From Caballeronia sp. TF1N1 (lineage in GTDB: Bacteria > Pseudomonadota > Gammaproteobacteria > Burkholderiales > Burkholderiaceae): a stretch of 64,000 nt of DNA. This document shows positions 26,039 through 35,382 of this stretch, piece after piece. Each line of letters starts with the position of its first letter. Position 1 is the first letter of the stretch. The notes under the pieces are model-generated. The model searched no databases, had not been told where the DNA came from, and worked only from the letters and a program-made list of their open reading frames with translations. Position numbers and translations under genes: made by a program. The stretch is from the NCBI RefSeq assembly GCF_022878925.1, contig NZ_CP084627.1, positions 1,302,001 to 1,366,000 on the forward strand, in the 5' to 3' direction.

Positions 26039-27241
26039 TCAGGAGCCTTCCTGCGTCGGCGCCTGAACGCGCGCCTTCCACTGACCGCCCTTGCCGCTCC
26101 AGTAACGCACGGCCGAGCCGATCGTCGCGCTCACGTAGAACAGCGCCACCAGCGGCAGGAACGGCGCCCACAGCAGCGAACGCCGGTAGTAGCGCAGCAT
26201 CGGCCCATACGCAATGCACATGAGCGCCCACGCCGCGCAGGCGGGCCAGGCACGCGCGCCCATCGTGAGCGCCAACAACGGCGGCGCGAGATAGATCACC
26301 ACCATGCCCAGCACCGTACCCGCGAGCAGAAGCGGCGAGTAGCGCAACTGCGTGAACGCGGTGCGCGCGATCATGTTCCAGATTTCGCGCCAGTGATCGT
26401 ACGGACGCAGCGACTCGCTCGATTCGGCCAGATCGAGCCGAATGGGCCGCGCGCCATTGCGCCCCGCGCGATGCTTGATGCGCGCGGCAAGACTGCAATC
26501 GTCGATGAGTTCCTGCCGGATCGACTCGATACCGCCCGCCTCCACCAGCGCCGAACGGCGCACCAGCATGCAGCCGCCGGCCGCACCCGAGGTCGTTTTC
26601 CGCACGTCGTTGACCCACGCGAACGGATACAGCTTCGCGAAGAAGAACACGAACGCTGGAACCAGCGCCTTCTCCCACGGCGAGTCGCAGCGCAGCCGCA
26701 CCATCAGCGAGACGAGATCGCGGTCTTCTAAAATCGTGCGCGCGACGAGTTGCGTGGCGGCATCGGCCGGATGGTAGATGTCGGCATCGGTAAGCAGAAG
26801 GAATTCGGCGGGCAGGCCGAGCGAATCGATAGCACCGATGCCCTGCGACTGCGCCCATACCTTGCCCGACCAGCCAGGCGGCAACGGTTGCGCGGTGAGC
26901 ACGGTCAGACGATCATCGAGCCCGAGATCGCGGGCGGCGGCGAGTGCGGCGGCGGCGGTGCCGTCGGTGCTGTGATCGTCCACGACGATCACGTGGAACG
27001 CGCCCGCGTAGTCTTGCCTGAGCAGCGAGCCGACCGCGCGGCCGATCACGTCGGCCTCGTTACGCGCGGGCACCACGGCCACGAGCGCCGGCCACGCGCC
27101 GCGCCGGGCGATTTCGGCTTTGCCGACCGCGTGCACGGTCGTCGCGGAAAGCGCGGGTGCGGGCTGGGCGCGCCAGAAGCCGCCACGGGCGAACAGCAAC
27201 ACGATCCAGATCAGAAATGACAGCCAGGCGATCAGTAGCAT
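26039..27241 (-). CDS. hpnB: Hopene-associated glycosyltransferase HpnB
   Basis: A 400-residue membrane-bound GT2 enzyme. It starts with a signal-anchor helix (MLLIAWLSFLIWIVLLFA), followed by the GT-A core ALVAVVPARNEADVIGRAVGSLL, VIVVDDHSTDGT, LLLTDADIYH (DxD metal site), TTSGAAGGCMLVRR and IDDCSLAARIKHR, and three to four membrane helices after residue 290. The start at 27241 is chosen because it opens the anchor helix; the frame runs on to 27715 only as a shadow. HpnB is grouped with hopanoid genes; its acceptor is unproven. It diverges from ispH. Confidence 0.87.
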   Translation of the reverse strand: MLLIAWLSFLIWIVLLFARGGFWRAQPAPALSATTVHAVGKAEIARRGAWPALVAVVPARNEADVIGRAVGSLLRQDYAGAFHVIVVDDHSTDGTAAAALAAARDLGLDDRLTVLTAQPLPPGWSGKVWAQSQGIGAIDSLGLPAEFLLLTDADIYHPADAATQLVARTILEDRDLVSLMVRLRCDSPWEKALVPAFVFFFAKLYPFAWVNDVRKTTSGAAGGCMLVRRSALVEAGGIESIRQELIDDCSLAARIKHRAGRNGARPIRLDLAESSESLRPYDHWREIWNMIARTAFTQLRYSPLLLAGTVLGMVVIYLAPPLLALTMGARAWPACAAWALMCIAYGPMLRYYRRSLLWAPFLPLVALFYVSATIGSAVRYWSGKGGQWKARVQAPTQEGS

Positions 27242-27704
27242 GAGATGAAAGTCGAAGGCGGCAGCTCGGACGACCGAGTGCGCTTGCGTTGAATCAGGTC
27301 GGATCAGGGATTGCAGCGGGCCGGGGCGTTGCGCCAAAAATACACGAAGGAATAACGCGCGAGGCACGCAAACAAGGCGCAAACGACGCAATCGCACCGT
27401 GGCGAGCGAGCGCCCCGCCCGGAGCACCCGACAGTTTAATGGGATATGCCGGTCGCCGTATTGCCGCGTGCCGCAAGGCTCAGCCGGAACGTATGCGACA
27501 AGCACCCATAAAGGGAACGAGTTAGAATACGCGGTCATCTTCGGCATGCAGACCGAACCCGGCACGTCGTTTTTTCCGGTCTGCATTCCTGGCTCGCCAC
27601 GCCGCCCGTTTGCGGCATGGCCGGCACGATAATGTGGTCCCATGGAACGCGCGAGCATCGCGCCGCCTGATCCGAAACCCGCGCCAGTCGGAGTTCGTTC
27701 GAAT

Positions 27705-28676
27705 ATGCGTATCATCCTTGCTCAACCCCGCGGCTTTTGTGCGGGCGTGGTTCGCGCGATCGAAATCGTCGATCGGGCGCTGGAACGGCATGGCGCACCG
27801 GTGTATGTGCGTCACGAGATCGTTCACAACCGTCATGTCGTAGACAATCTGCGCGGCAAGGGCGCACGTTTCGTCGAGGAGCTCGACGAGGTGCCACACG
27901 GCGCGGTCGCCATTTTCAGCGCGCATGGCGTCGCGAAGAAGGTGGAGAAAGACGCGCTGTCACGCGGGCTCGACGTGCTGGACGCCACTTGCCCGCTCGT
28001 CACCAAAGTTCACGTGCAGGGCCGGCAGTATGTCTCGCAAGGCCGTACACTCATTCTGATCGGGCATGCGGGGCATCCGGAAGTGGAAGGCACCATCGGG
28101 CAGATTCCGGGCGAGGTCGTGCTGGTGCAAAGCGAGGCGGAAGTGGACACGCTCGCTTTGCCCGTCGATGCCCCGGTCGCCTATGTCACGCAGACCACGC
28201 TTTCGGTGGATGACACACGCGGCATCATCGACGCCTTGCAGCGCCGTTTCACCGATATCGTGGGCCCGGACACGCGCGACATTTGTTATGCCACGCAGAA
28301 TCGCCAGGCCGCCGTGCGCGAGTTGAGCACTCAGGTCGATGTCTTGCTCGTAGTAGGCGCCACGAACAGTTCCAATTCGAACCGGCTGCGCGAGATCGGC
28401 GCGGAAACCGGCGTGCCGAGTTATCTCGTCGCCGATGGTTCGGAAGTCAAGGCCGAATGGTTTGCAAAGGCGCAGACTGTCGGCATCACCGCGGGTGCTT
28501 CGGCGCCCGAGGAAATGGTCAAACATGTGATCGATGCCCTGCGCGCGTTCGGCCACGTCGAAGTCACGACGATGGAAGGCCGCGAGGAAAAGGTCGAATT
28601 CAAACTCCCCGCGAAGCTGTTGCAACCGCTCGCCGCCCTGGCGACCACGGCAGCGACGGCCACCCGCGAAGAATAA
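27705..28676 (+). CDS. ispH: 4-hydroxy-3-methylbut-2-enyl diphosphate reductase IspH
   Basis: A 323-residue [4Fe-4S] enzyme of the last MEP-pathway step, reducing HMBPP to IPP and DMAPP. The first cluster Cys is Cys12 in [14 protein letters not shown]; the others lie in [12 protein letters not shown] and [13 protein letters not shown]. Substrate residues [22 protein letters not shown] and TNSSNSNRL are present. The frame opens 21 codons earlier at 27642, but the conserved family N-terminus is at 27705. Its location beside hpnH suggests a copy devoted to hopanoid precursor supply; a second ispH elsewhere would be usual in this group. A 13-base gap separates it from hpnH. Confidence 0.94.
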   Translation: MRIILAQPRGFCAGVVRAIEIVDRALERHGAPVYVRHEIVHNRHVVDNLRGKGARFVEELDEVPHGAVAIFSAHGVAKKVEKDALSRGLDVLDATCPLVTKVHVQGRQYVSQGRTLILIGHAGHPEVEGTIGQIPGEVVLVQSEAEVDTLALPVDAPVAYVTQTTLSVDDTRGIIDALQRRFTDIVGPDTRDICYATQNRQAAVRELSTQVDVLLVVGATNSSNSNRLREIGAETGVPSYLVADGSEVKAEWFAKAQTVGITAGASAPEEMVKHVIDALRAFGHVEVTTMEGREEKVEFKLPAKLLQPLAALATTAATATREE

Positions 28677-28692
28677 GGAGAGCAAGCAATTG
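28675..28692 (+). promoter_or_regulatory. Shine-Dalgarno and TTG start of hpnH
   Basis: AAGGAG (28675-28680) overlaps the ispH stop and stands nine bases before the TTG at 28690, which begins the conserved HpnH N-terminus. No ATG or GTG in this frame lies nearby, so this site decides the start. Confidence 0.8.
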
Positions 28693-29844
28693 TCTATTCC
28701 GCTGCTTCAGAAAGTCCGCGTTGGCGCCTATATCTTTCGCCAGCATTTTTCGCGCAACAAGCGCTACCCGCTTGCACTGATGCTCGAACCGCTGTTCCGC
28801 TGCAATCTGGCGTGCAACGGCTGCGGCAAGATCGACTATCCGGATCCCATTCTCAACCAGCGTCTGTCGCTGGAAGAGTGCCTGGGCGCGGTCGACGAGT
28901 GCAACGCGCCGGTCGTTTCCATCGCGGGCGGCGAGCCGCTCTTGCACAAGGAGATGCCGCAGGTCGTGAAGGGCATCATCGCGCGCAAGAAGTTCGTGTA
29001 TCTCTGTACGAACGCGCTGTTGATGGAAAAGAAGATGGACGATTACGAGCCGAGCCCGTACTTCGTCTGGTCCGTTCACCTCGATGGCGACCAGCAGGCG
29101 CACGATCACTCGGTATCGCAAGACGGCGTCTACGACAAGGCCGTGAAGGCGATCAAGGAAGCGAAGCGGCGCGGTTTCCGCGTGAACATCAATTGCACGC
29201 TGTTCAACGACGCCAATCCCGATCGCGTCGCCAAGTTCTTCGATACGCTCGGTCCGATGGGCGTGGACGGCATCACGGTGTCGCCCGGCTATGCTTATGA
29301 ACGCGCGCCGGATCAGCAGCACTTCCTGAACCGCGACAAGACCAAGACGTTGTTCCGCGAGATTTTCAAGCGCGGCAACAACGGCAAGAATTGGTCCTTC
29401 AGCCAGTCGGCCATGTTCCTGGACTTCCTCGCGGGCAACCAGACGTATCAGTGCACGCCGTGGGGCAACCCGGCGCGCACGGTATTTGGCTGGCAGCGTC
29501 CGTGTTATCTGCTCGGTGAAGGTTACGCGAAGACCTTCAAGGAACTGATGGAAACCACCGAGTGGGAAAAGTACGGCACGGGCAACTACGAGAAGTGTGC
29601 TGACTGCATGGTGCATAGCGGCTTCGAAGCCACCGCCGTGATGGATACCGTGGCGCATCCGCTGAAGGCGCTTGGTGTGTCGATGCGCGGCCCGCGTACG
29701 GAAGGCGCGTACGCGAAGGATCTGCCGATCGACAAGCAGCGTCCGGCCGAGTACGTCTTCTCGAAGCACGTCGAGATCAAGCTGGAAGAGATCGGGCGGA
29801 TGTCGAAGGGCAAGGGATCGAAGGCAGCCGCCGCGGCGCATTAG
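28690..29844 (+). CDS. hpnH: Hopanoid radical SAM enzyme HpnH (adenosylhopane synthase)
   Basis: A 384-residue radical SAM protein starting at TTG: (M)SIPLLQKVRVGAYIFRQHF. The cluster-binding motif Cys38-x3-Cys42-x2-Cys45 is in LFRCNLACNGCGKI, followed by IAGGEPLLHKEM, SVHLDGDQQAHDHSV and a C-terminal set of cysteines (CTPWGNP, CYLLGEGY, KCADCMVHSG). Known reaction: adds the 5'-deoxyadenosyl radical to diploptene giving adenosylhopane, the first step of the bacteriohopanepolyol side chain. It is translated from the ispH message. A terminator follows at 29865. Confidence 0.95.
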   Translation: MSIPLLQKVRVGAYIFRQHFSRNKRYPLALMLEPLFRCNLACNGCGKIDYPDPILNQRLSLEECLGAVDECNAPVVSIAGGEPLLHKEMPQVVKGIIARKKFVYLCTNALLMEKKMDDYEPSPYFVWSVHLDGDQQAHDHSVSQDGVYDKAVKAIKEAKRRGFRVNINCTLFNDANPDRVAKFFDTLGPMGVDGITVSPGYAYERAPDQQHFLNRDKTKTLFREIFKRGNNGKNWSFSQSAMFLDFLAGNQTYQCTPWGNPARTVFGWQRPCYLLGEGYAKTFKELMETTEWEKYGTGNYEKCADCMVHSGFEATAVMDTVAHPLKALGVSMRGPRTEGAYAKDLPIDKQRPAEYVFSKHVEIKLEEIGRMSKGKGSKAAAAAH

Positions 29845-29864
29845 TGGCCGAGGGTGATTGATGG

Positions 29865-29902
29865 AAGGGCGGATGACTCTGGTTGTCCGCCCTTTTTGTT
29901 TT
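29865..29902 (+). terminator. Intrinsic terminator of the ispH-hpnH unit
   Basis: Stem AAGGGCGGA (29865-29873) / TCCGCCCTT (29886-29894) with a 12-base loop, followed by TTTTTGTTTT. Confidence 0.85.
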
Positions 29903-29906
29903 CGGG

Positions 29907-30140
29907 TTACCAAATGGTCTTGACGTGTTGATAGTCGCGAATTCTCCGGTCCTTCGTGACCAGAGGTGCAGAAAGCGAACGCGCCGTCGCCACGATCATG
30001 CGGTCTGCCGGATCTTTGTGGAACTCGCCCGGCAAATCGGCGGATTTGACTGCGATGTTTCGGTCCACTGGGACGAAGCGCACGCCTTCTATTCGACTCA
30101 CTTTGTCGAGCCAGTCGCCAACGTAACGGGACAAGCGCGT
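29907..30140 (-). pseudogene. Truncated PIN-domain (VapC-like) toxin remnant
   Basis: The C-terminal half of a PIN ribonuclease is readable: VGDWLDKVSRIEG, then VPVDRNIAVKSADLPGEFHKDPADRMIVATARSL and LVTKDRRIRDYQHV. These hold the later acidic residues of the active site (DPADR, TKDRRI). The N-terminal half with the first catalytic Asp (LLDTH-type) and the SxWE segment is absent; upstream the frame runs into the hpnM terminator and then the antisense of hpnM. There is no antitoxin gene. This is best read as a broken toxin left beside hpnM. Confidence 0.72.
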
Positions 30141-30147
30141 CATAAAC

Positions 30148-30177
30148 AAAAAAACGCGACGGCTCATCACCGTCGCG
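30148..30177 (-). terminator. Intrinsic terminator of hpnM
   Basis: On the minus strand an 8-bp stem CGCGACGG / CCGTCGCG with a 7-base loop precedes seven T residues (30154 to 30148). Confidence 0.88.
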
Positions 30178-30238
30178 CTTCTTGTTACATGAGTCTGGCT
30201 GGTGCAGGTGGCGTCGCAGGCGCTATTGCGCCTCCATG

Positions 30239-30853
30239 TCACCCCGCCGAGCGCGAATTGTGCTCCGACAGATACTTGATCAGCCCATCGACACCGTCTT
30301 TCTGCAGTTGCCCCGCGAATTGTTGCTGATAGACCTGGATGAGCCACGCGCCCATCATGTCGATGTCGTAGATTTTCCAGCCTTGCGCCGTCTTACCCAA
30401 TCTGTAACGCACCGGATTGTCGCCGCCAGTCGAAACGACGTGCGATTCGACCACGACGTCGCGCGCGTTCGCATCGGCCTTGGGCGACTCGAAGCTAAAC
30501 TTGACGTCCTGATCGCGTAATTGCGACAACGAAGCCGCGTAGGTCCGCACAAGCAACGTCTGGAACTGGTCGTAAAGCTGTTTCTGCTGCTCGGGCGTGG
30601 CGCTGGCCCATGCCTTGCCCACCGCTATGCGCGTCGTGCGCTGGAAGTCGGTGGCGGGCAAAAAGCGCGTTTGCACGAGTTGTGTGATCTTCGCCATGTC
30701 GCCGCCGCGCGCTTGCGGGTCGGCCTTCATCGCGTCGACGGTGCCTTCGACAGCGGCCTTGACGACGGCGTCGGGGCTAGTTTGCGCGAAAGCCTCGCCG
30801 GACAGGCCGAGGGCAAGGAGAAATGCGAAGCAAATGGACAGATAGCGTTTCAT
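30239..30853 (-). CDS. hpnM: Hopanoid-associated MlaC/Ttg2D-family periplasmic protein HpnM
   Basis: A 204-residue protein with a signal peptide (MKRYLSICFAFLLALGLSGEAFAQ). The mature part fits the MlaC fold: VKAAVEGTVDAMKADPQ, TDFQRTTRIAVGKAWASATPEQQKQLYDQFQTLLVRTYAASLSQ (helical lid), then VVVESHVVSTGGDNPVRYRLGKTAQGWKIYDIDMMGAWLIQVYQQQF. MlaC proteins ferry phospholipid between inner and outer membrane; HpnM is the member encoded with hopanoid genes and is thought to carry lipids or hopanoids together with HpnN. It is transcribed divergently from hpnN across 255 bp. Confidence 0.85.
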   Translation of the reverse strand: MKRYLSICFAFLLALGLSGEAFAQTSPDAVVKAAVEGTVDAMKADPQARGGDMAKITQLVQTRFLPATDFQRTTRIAVGKAWASATPEQQKQLYDQFQTLLVRTYAASLSQLRDQDVKFSFESPKADANARDVVVESHVVSTGGDNPVRYRLGKTAQGWKIYDIDMMGAWLIQVYQQQFAGQLQKDGVDGLIKYLSEHNSRSAG

Positions 30854-31108
30854 GGCACCCGTTCTCTGAATGAGTTCTGAGGTTGGAATTGGTATGGGGA
30901 CGGCGCAATACCCGGTAACGCCGATGCAGCCGGCACGCGTCGAGCCAGTATATCGACACGCGGGGGCATCGACAGTTCAAGACGCATGGCGCGTTCGTGC
31001 CCGGCATCGACCGGTATACTTGCGCGGCATCGCCGGACGCCGGCGCGCATCATCTCGCCGGCAGCACGCGGCCCGCAAAAATAACAGGACACACCAGGTA
31101 GCGTCTTC

Positions 31109-33769
31109 ATGCTGACGTCCAACATTACTCGCTTCGTCACCATCGCCATACGCCGTCCGGCGTGGATTATCGCCATTTCGCTGCTGCTCGGCGTGCTGAG
31201 CACGATTTATGTCGTCCATCACTTCAAGATCAGCACCGATGTCAGTCAACTCATCGAGAACGAGCCGGAGTGGGCCGCGCGCAGCAAGGCAATCGACGCC
31301 GCGTTTCCGCAGCGCGGGGCCACGCTACTGATCGTCGTCGAAGCCGCGGCCCCCGAATTCGCCGATGCCGCCGCGAACGAACTCGCCGCCGCGCTCAAGC
31401 AGGAGCCGGCGCGCTTCAAGTCGGTGTCGCACCCTTCAGGCGGCGATTTCTTCGAGCACAACGGCCTTTTGTACTTACCCACCGCCAAGGTCGACGAAGT
31501 CACGAAGCAGCTCGTGCAGGCGCGTCCGCTCATCAACACGCTCGCGCACGACCCGACACTCACCGGCCTCGCGCAGACGCTAAATACCACGCTCAATGTG
31601 CCGCTGCTGACAGGCCAGATCAATCTCGGCCAGATGGCCAGCTTGCTCGGCAAGAGCGCGACCGTGCTCGACGGCGTGCTGGCCAATCAGCCGGTTGCCT
31701 TCTCTTGGCGCGACGTGGCGGATTCCGCAAAGAGCACCGGACCGGCGCGCGCCTTCGTCACCGTGTTGCCGGAACTCGATTTCAACGCGCTCAAGGCGGC
31801 GGCGGGCTCATCGGACGAAATTCGCGCCGTGGCGGCCAGGCTGAACCTTGACAAGAAGTACGGCGCGACGCTGCATCTGACCGGCGCGCAACCCCTCGCC
31901 GACGAAGAATTCGCCTCTGTGGCCGATGGCGCCGAGCTCAACGGCATCCTCACGTTCCTGGTCGTACTGGTCATTCTGTGGGTTGCGTTGCGCTCCAAGC
32001 GCATGATTCTCGCGGTGTTCATCACGCTCTTCGTCGGGCTCGCGATCACGGCCGCGCTCGGCCTCATGATGGTCCACGCGCTCAACATGATCTCGGTCGC
32101 GTTCATGGTGCTGTTCGTGGGTCTGGGCGTGGACTTCGGCATTCAGTTCGGCGTGAAATACCGCGAGGAACGGCACAAGCACAAGCGGCTCGACGTGGCG
32201 CTCGCCGAAACCGCGCGGCATGTGGCCGTGCCGCTGACGCTCGCCGCCACCGCGACTGCCGCAAGCTTCTTCTCCTTTCTGCCGACCGCGTATCGCGGCG
32301 TGTCGGAACTCGGGTTGATTGCGGGCGTCGGCATGTTCGTCGCGTATATCACCAACATGACCTTGCTGCCCGCGCTCATCAAGGTGTTTGCGCCGCCGGG
32401 CGAAGCAAGCGCGCCGGGCTTTCCGGTGCTCGCTCCCGTCGATGAATTCCTCGACCGGCATCGCAAGCCGGTGCTGATCGGCACGCTCGTCGTCGTGATC
32501 GGCGCGTTGCCGCTCCTGTTCCATCTGCACTTCGACTTCAACCCGCTCCATCTGAAAGATCCGCATACGGAGTCGATGGCGACACTCGCCTCGCTCAAGG
32601 ATTCACCCGAGGGCGCGGTCAACGATGTCGCGGTGCTCGCGCCTTCGCTAGCGGAAGCGGATCGCATCGCGGCGAAGCTCCAGAAGCTGCCGGAAGTGGA
32701 TCGCGCGACCACGTTGTCGTCGCTGATTCCGGCCGATCAGCCGGCAAAGCTCGCGCTCATCAAGGCTGCCGCCGATCAGTTGCTGCCGGCGCTGAACCAG
32801 CCGGTGGCATCGCCCGTGACGGATGAAGTGCGCGTCGCCACGCTCAAGCGCGTCGCGGGTGCGCTGTCGCTCGCGGCCGACGATCACCCCGGCGCGGGCG
32901 CGGCCGAAGCGCAGCATCTCTCGGCCACGCTCAAGAAGCTCGCCGCCGCCGATGCCGCCACGCGCGATCGCGCCGACCACGCGATGGCCGAGCCATTGCG
33001 CCTCGCGCTCAGCCAGTTGCGCGCGCTGTTGCAGCCGGTCGAGATCACGCGCGCCACCTTGCCGCCGCAAATGGTCGAGACGTGGGTTACGCCGAGTGGT
33101 CAGGCGCTCGTCGATGTCTCGCCGAAAGTGCCGCCGGGCGCCGATCCGAACGACGACACCCTGCTCGCCCGTTTCGCAGATGCCGTGCGCCACGCCGAGC
33201 CGAACGCCATAGGCGGTCCGATCTCCGTGCGCCATTCGGCCGAAACGATCATCAAGGCGTTCCAGCAGGCGGCGATCTACTCGCTGATCGCGATCACCGT
33301 GCTGTTGTGGATCGCCTTGCGCCGTTTGGGCGATGTTTTACGAACTTTGGTACCGTTGCTCGTCTCCGCGATCGTCACGCTGGAACTGTGCGTCGTCTTC
33401 AGGATGCCGCTCAACTTTGCGAACATCATCGCGTTGCCGCTCATGCTGGGCGTCGGCGTGGCGTTCAAGATCTATTTCGTGATGGCGTGGCGCTCCGGCC
33501 AGACGCGCTTGCTGCAATCGAGTCTCACGCATGCCGTGATGTTCAGCGCGGCAACGACCGCAACCGCGTTCGGCAGTCTGTGGTTTTCGCATCACCCCGG
33601 CACATCCAGCATGGGGCGGCTGCTCGCGCTGTCGCTTTTGTGCACGCTGATCGGCGCCGTGGTATTTCAGCCGGTATTGATGGGCAAGCCCCGCCGTGTA
33701 CGCGCAGCCGATCGGGCGAAGCTGCGCGCGAGCCAGCGGCACGACAACCTAAGAGGAATCGAAGAATGA
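31109..33769 (+). CDS. hpnN: Hopanoid transporter HpnN, RND/MMPL superfamily
   Basis: An 886-residue inner membrane RND protein. One helix near 15-40, a large periplasmic domain (about 45-265), a block of helices [38 protein letters not shown] with a sterol-sensing/MMPL-like [18 protein letters not shown], a second periplasmic domain (about 465-710), and a second helix block with [39 protein letters not shown]. HpnN moves hopanoids from inner to outer membrane in Rhodopseudomonas and Burkholderia studies. Its TGA overlaps the ATG of the mlaA-family gene by four bases, which implies coupled production. Confidence 0.93.
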   Translation: MLTSNITRFVTIAIRRPAWIIAISLLLGVLSTIYVVHHFKISTDVSQLIENEPEWAARSKAIDAAFPQRGATLLIVVEAAAPEFADAAANELAAALKQEPARFKSVSHPSGGDFFEHNGLLYLPTAKVDEVTKQLVQARPLINTLAHDPTLTGLAQTLNTTLNVPLLTGQINLGQMASLLGKSATVLDGVLANQPVAFSWRDVADSAKSTGPARAFVTVLPELDFNALKAAAGSSDEIRAVAARLNLDKKYGATLHLTGAQPLADEEFASVADGAELNGILTFLVVLVILWVALRSKRMILAVFITLFVGLAITAALGLMMVHALNMISVAFMVLFVGLGVDFGIQFGVKYREERHKHKRLDVALAETARHVAVPLTLAATATAASFFSFLPTAYRGVSELGLIAGVGMFVAYITNMTLLPALIKVFAPPGEASAPGFPVLAPVDEFLDRHRKPVLIGTLVVVIGALPLLFHLHFDFNPLHLKDPHTESMATLASLKDSPEGAVNDVAVLAPSLAEADRIAAKLQKLPEVDRATTLSSLIPADQPAKLALIKAAADQLLPALNQPVASPVTDEVRVATLKRVAGALSLAADDHPGAGAAEAQHLSATLKKLAAADAATRDRADHAMAEPLRLALSQLRALLQPVEITRATLPPQMVETWVTPSGQALVDVSPKVPPGADPNDDTLLARFADAVRHAEPNAIGGPISVRHSAETIIKAFQQAAIYSLIAITVLLWIALRRLGDVLRTLVPLLVSAIVTLELCVVFRMPLNFANIIALPLMLGVGVAFKIYFVMAWRSGQTRLLQSSLTHAVMFSAATTATAFGSLWFSHHPGTSSMGRLLALSLLCTLIGAVVFQPVLMGKPRRVRAADRAKLRASQRHDNLRGIEE

Positions 33770-34716
33770 GAACGGCTTTAGCCGCTGGTGCGCATCGCAA
33801 GCTGGCCACGAGTGTGGTGATTGCGAGCGCGCTTTTGGTCGCGGGATGCGCGACCGGACCGGACCGCAATCCGCGCGATCCGCTCGAACCGATGAACCGC
33901 ACGATCTTCAAATTCAACGACACGCTCGATACCTACGTCGCGAAGCCGGTTGCGCAGTTCTATGTGGACTACACGCCGAGCCCGTTCCGCACGGCTGTCA
34001 GCAACTTCTTTTCAAATATCGGCGACTTCAGCAACTTCGCCAACAACCTGCTGCAACTGAAGATCACGGACGCCACGCAGGATTTGATGCGGATCGCCAT
34101 CAACTCGGTGTTCGGTCTTGGCGGTTTGATCGACATTGCATCGCCGGCCGGTTTGCCCAAGCATCATCAGGACTTCGGTTTGACACTTGGACACTACGGC
34201 GTGCCGTCCGGTCCGTATCTCGTGATTCCGCTGCTCGGCCCGAGTTCGTTCCGGGACTCGACGACGTGGCTCGTCGACTGGCGCGTGAACCCGATCAGCT
34301 ACGCGGATAACGAAATCCGCTGGCCGCTGTACGGCATCAATTTCGTGAGCGCGCGGGCCGATCTGATCGGCGCGACGGATCTTCTCTCGCAGGCCGCGCT
34401 CGACAAATACGCCTTCGTGCGCGATGCCTACACGCAGCGCCGGCAGTACTTGTTGACGGGCGGCGGGACGGCGACGTTGCCCGATTATGGCGATGAAGGC
34501 GCATCCGCCCCCGATGCCGCGAGCGCGCCGGGCGTTCCTGGCGCGACGGGCGGCGGCAGCGCCGCGCAAGGTCTGCCGAATTACGCCGATCCGGGCGCGG
34601 CCGCCGCGCCAGCGGGCGGCATGGGCGGCAAGTCGCCAGCGCCGGCGGAAACCACGCCGTCGAGTTCGAGCAAGGATCAAGACGTGCCGCAGTACGAAGA
34701 TCCGGGCGCGAAGTAA
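33766..34716 (+). CDS. mlaA: MlaA (VacJ)-family outer membrane lipoprotein with repeated tail
   Basis: A 316-residue lipoprotein: signal peptide with lipobox LVAGC (Cys28), then the MlaA domain [83 protein letters not shown]. MlaA takes phospholipids out of the outer leaflet of the outer membrane and passes them to MlaC. After residue 235 comes an extra Ala/Gly/Pro-rich tail with three motifs, [18 protein letters not shown] and VPQYEDPGA, not part of the core domain. AAGAGGAA precedes the ATG, which overlaps the hpnN stop. Coupling with HpnN and the nearby HpnM suggests one outer membrane lipid-balance module. Confidence 0.92.
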   Translation: MRTALAAGAHRKLATSVVIASALLVAGCATGPDRNPRDPLEPMNRTIFKFNDTLDTYVAKPVAQFYVDYTPSPFRTAVSNFFSNIGDFSNFANNLLQLKITDATQDLMRIAINSVFGLGGLIDIASPAGLPKHHQDFGLTLGHYGVPSGPYLVIPLLGPSSFRDSTTWLVDWRVNPISYADNEIRWPLYGINFVSARADLIGATDLLSQAALDKYAFVRDAYTQRRQYLLTGGGTATLPDYGDEGASAPDAASAPGVPGATGGGSAAQGLPNYADPGAAAAPAGGMGGKSPAPAETTPSSSSKDQDVPQYEDPGAK

Positions 34717-34748
34717 GCCTGTCTTGCAGAGGCTTTTCTCAGCCTCAA

Positions 34749-34784
34749 AATTGAAACGGGCGCTTTGCAGCGCCCGTTTCAATT
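34749..34784. terminator. Bidirectional terminator between convergent genes
   Basis: A perfect 16-bp inverted repeat (34749-34764 and 34769-34784) with a TTGC loop. Arms end in AATT/TTTCAATT, so each strand has a short T-rich end. It serves mlaA on the plus strand and the thioesterase gene on the minus strand. Confidence 0.75.
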
Positions 34785-34787
34785 GCC

Positions 34788-35261
34788 TCAGTGCGTTTCT
34801 TCCGCGGCTTCCTGCATGCCGTAGTCATCGCTCGATGCCTTCGGCGCTTCCACCACGCGCTGGTCGCGTCGATAGGCTTCGAACAACTCGTCCGCATAGC
34901 GAATCGCCGTGCGGCCATGCGGCGCCGGGTCGCCTTGCGCGTCGAGGTTCACGAACACCATTTTCTCGACCGTGAGAATGCTCTTGCGCGTGATCTTGTT
35001 GCGCACTTCGGCGCGCAGCGTGATCGAGGTGCGGCCGAAATGCGTCGCGGTAATTCCCAGTTCGATGATGTCGCCCTGCCGCGCCGACGCCAGAAAATTG
35101 ATCTCCGACATGAACTTGGTCACGACGCGCTGATTGCCCAGTTGCGAGATGGCATAGATCGCGGCTTCCTCGTCGATCCAGCGCAGCAGGCTGCCGCCGA
35201 ACAAGGTGCCGTTCGGATTCAGGTCTTCGGGCTTGACCCATTTGCGAGTGTGAAAATTCAT
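34788..35261 (-). CDS. Hotdog acyl-CoA thioesterase, YciA type
   Basis: A 157-residue hotdog-fold protein: MNFHTRKWVKPEDLNPNGTLFGGSLLRWIDEEAAIYAISQLGNQRVV, with the active-site segment NPNGTLFGG...WIDEEAA, followed by SEINFLASARQGDIIELGITATHFGRTSITLRAEVRN and VEKMVFVNLD. Family role: hydrolysis of acyl-CoA thioesters in the cytosol. Start 35261 is chosen because AAAAGGAAG lies eight bases before; the frame extends to 35306 without a site. It follows hpnG on the same strand with a 121-bp gap; co-transcription is possible but a hopanoid role is not shown. Confidence 0.9.
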   Translation of the reverse strand: MNFHTRKWVKPEDLNPNGTLFGGSLLRWIDEEAAIYAISQLGNQRVVTKFMSEINFLASARQGDIIELGITATHFGRTSITLRAEVRNKITRKSILTVEKMVFVNLDAQGDPAPHGRTAIRYADELFEAYRRDQRVVEAPKASSDDYGMQEAAEETH

Positions 35262-35382
35262 TTGCGCTTCCTTTTCTGCTGACCCTGCGCACGTGACTGA
35301 TCGCACGCAGTTTTGTTAGGGTTTTCCCTGATTATACGCAGATGCGGGTTAACCCGCAGAAAGCAAGCGGCACGTTACGCGG

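Noticed and set aside
28600..29913. 437-codon antisense frame over hpnH
   Set aside because: hpnH has clear radical-SAM motifs; the antisense product is Arg/Val-rich noise.
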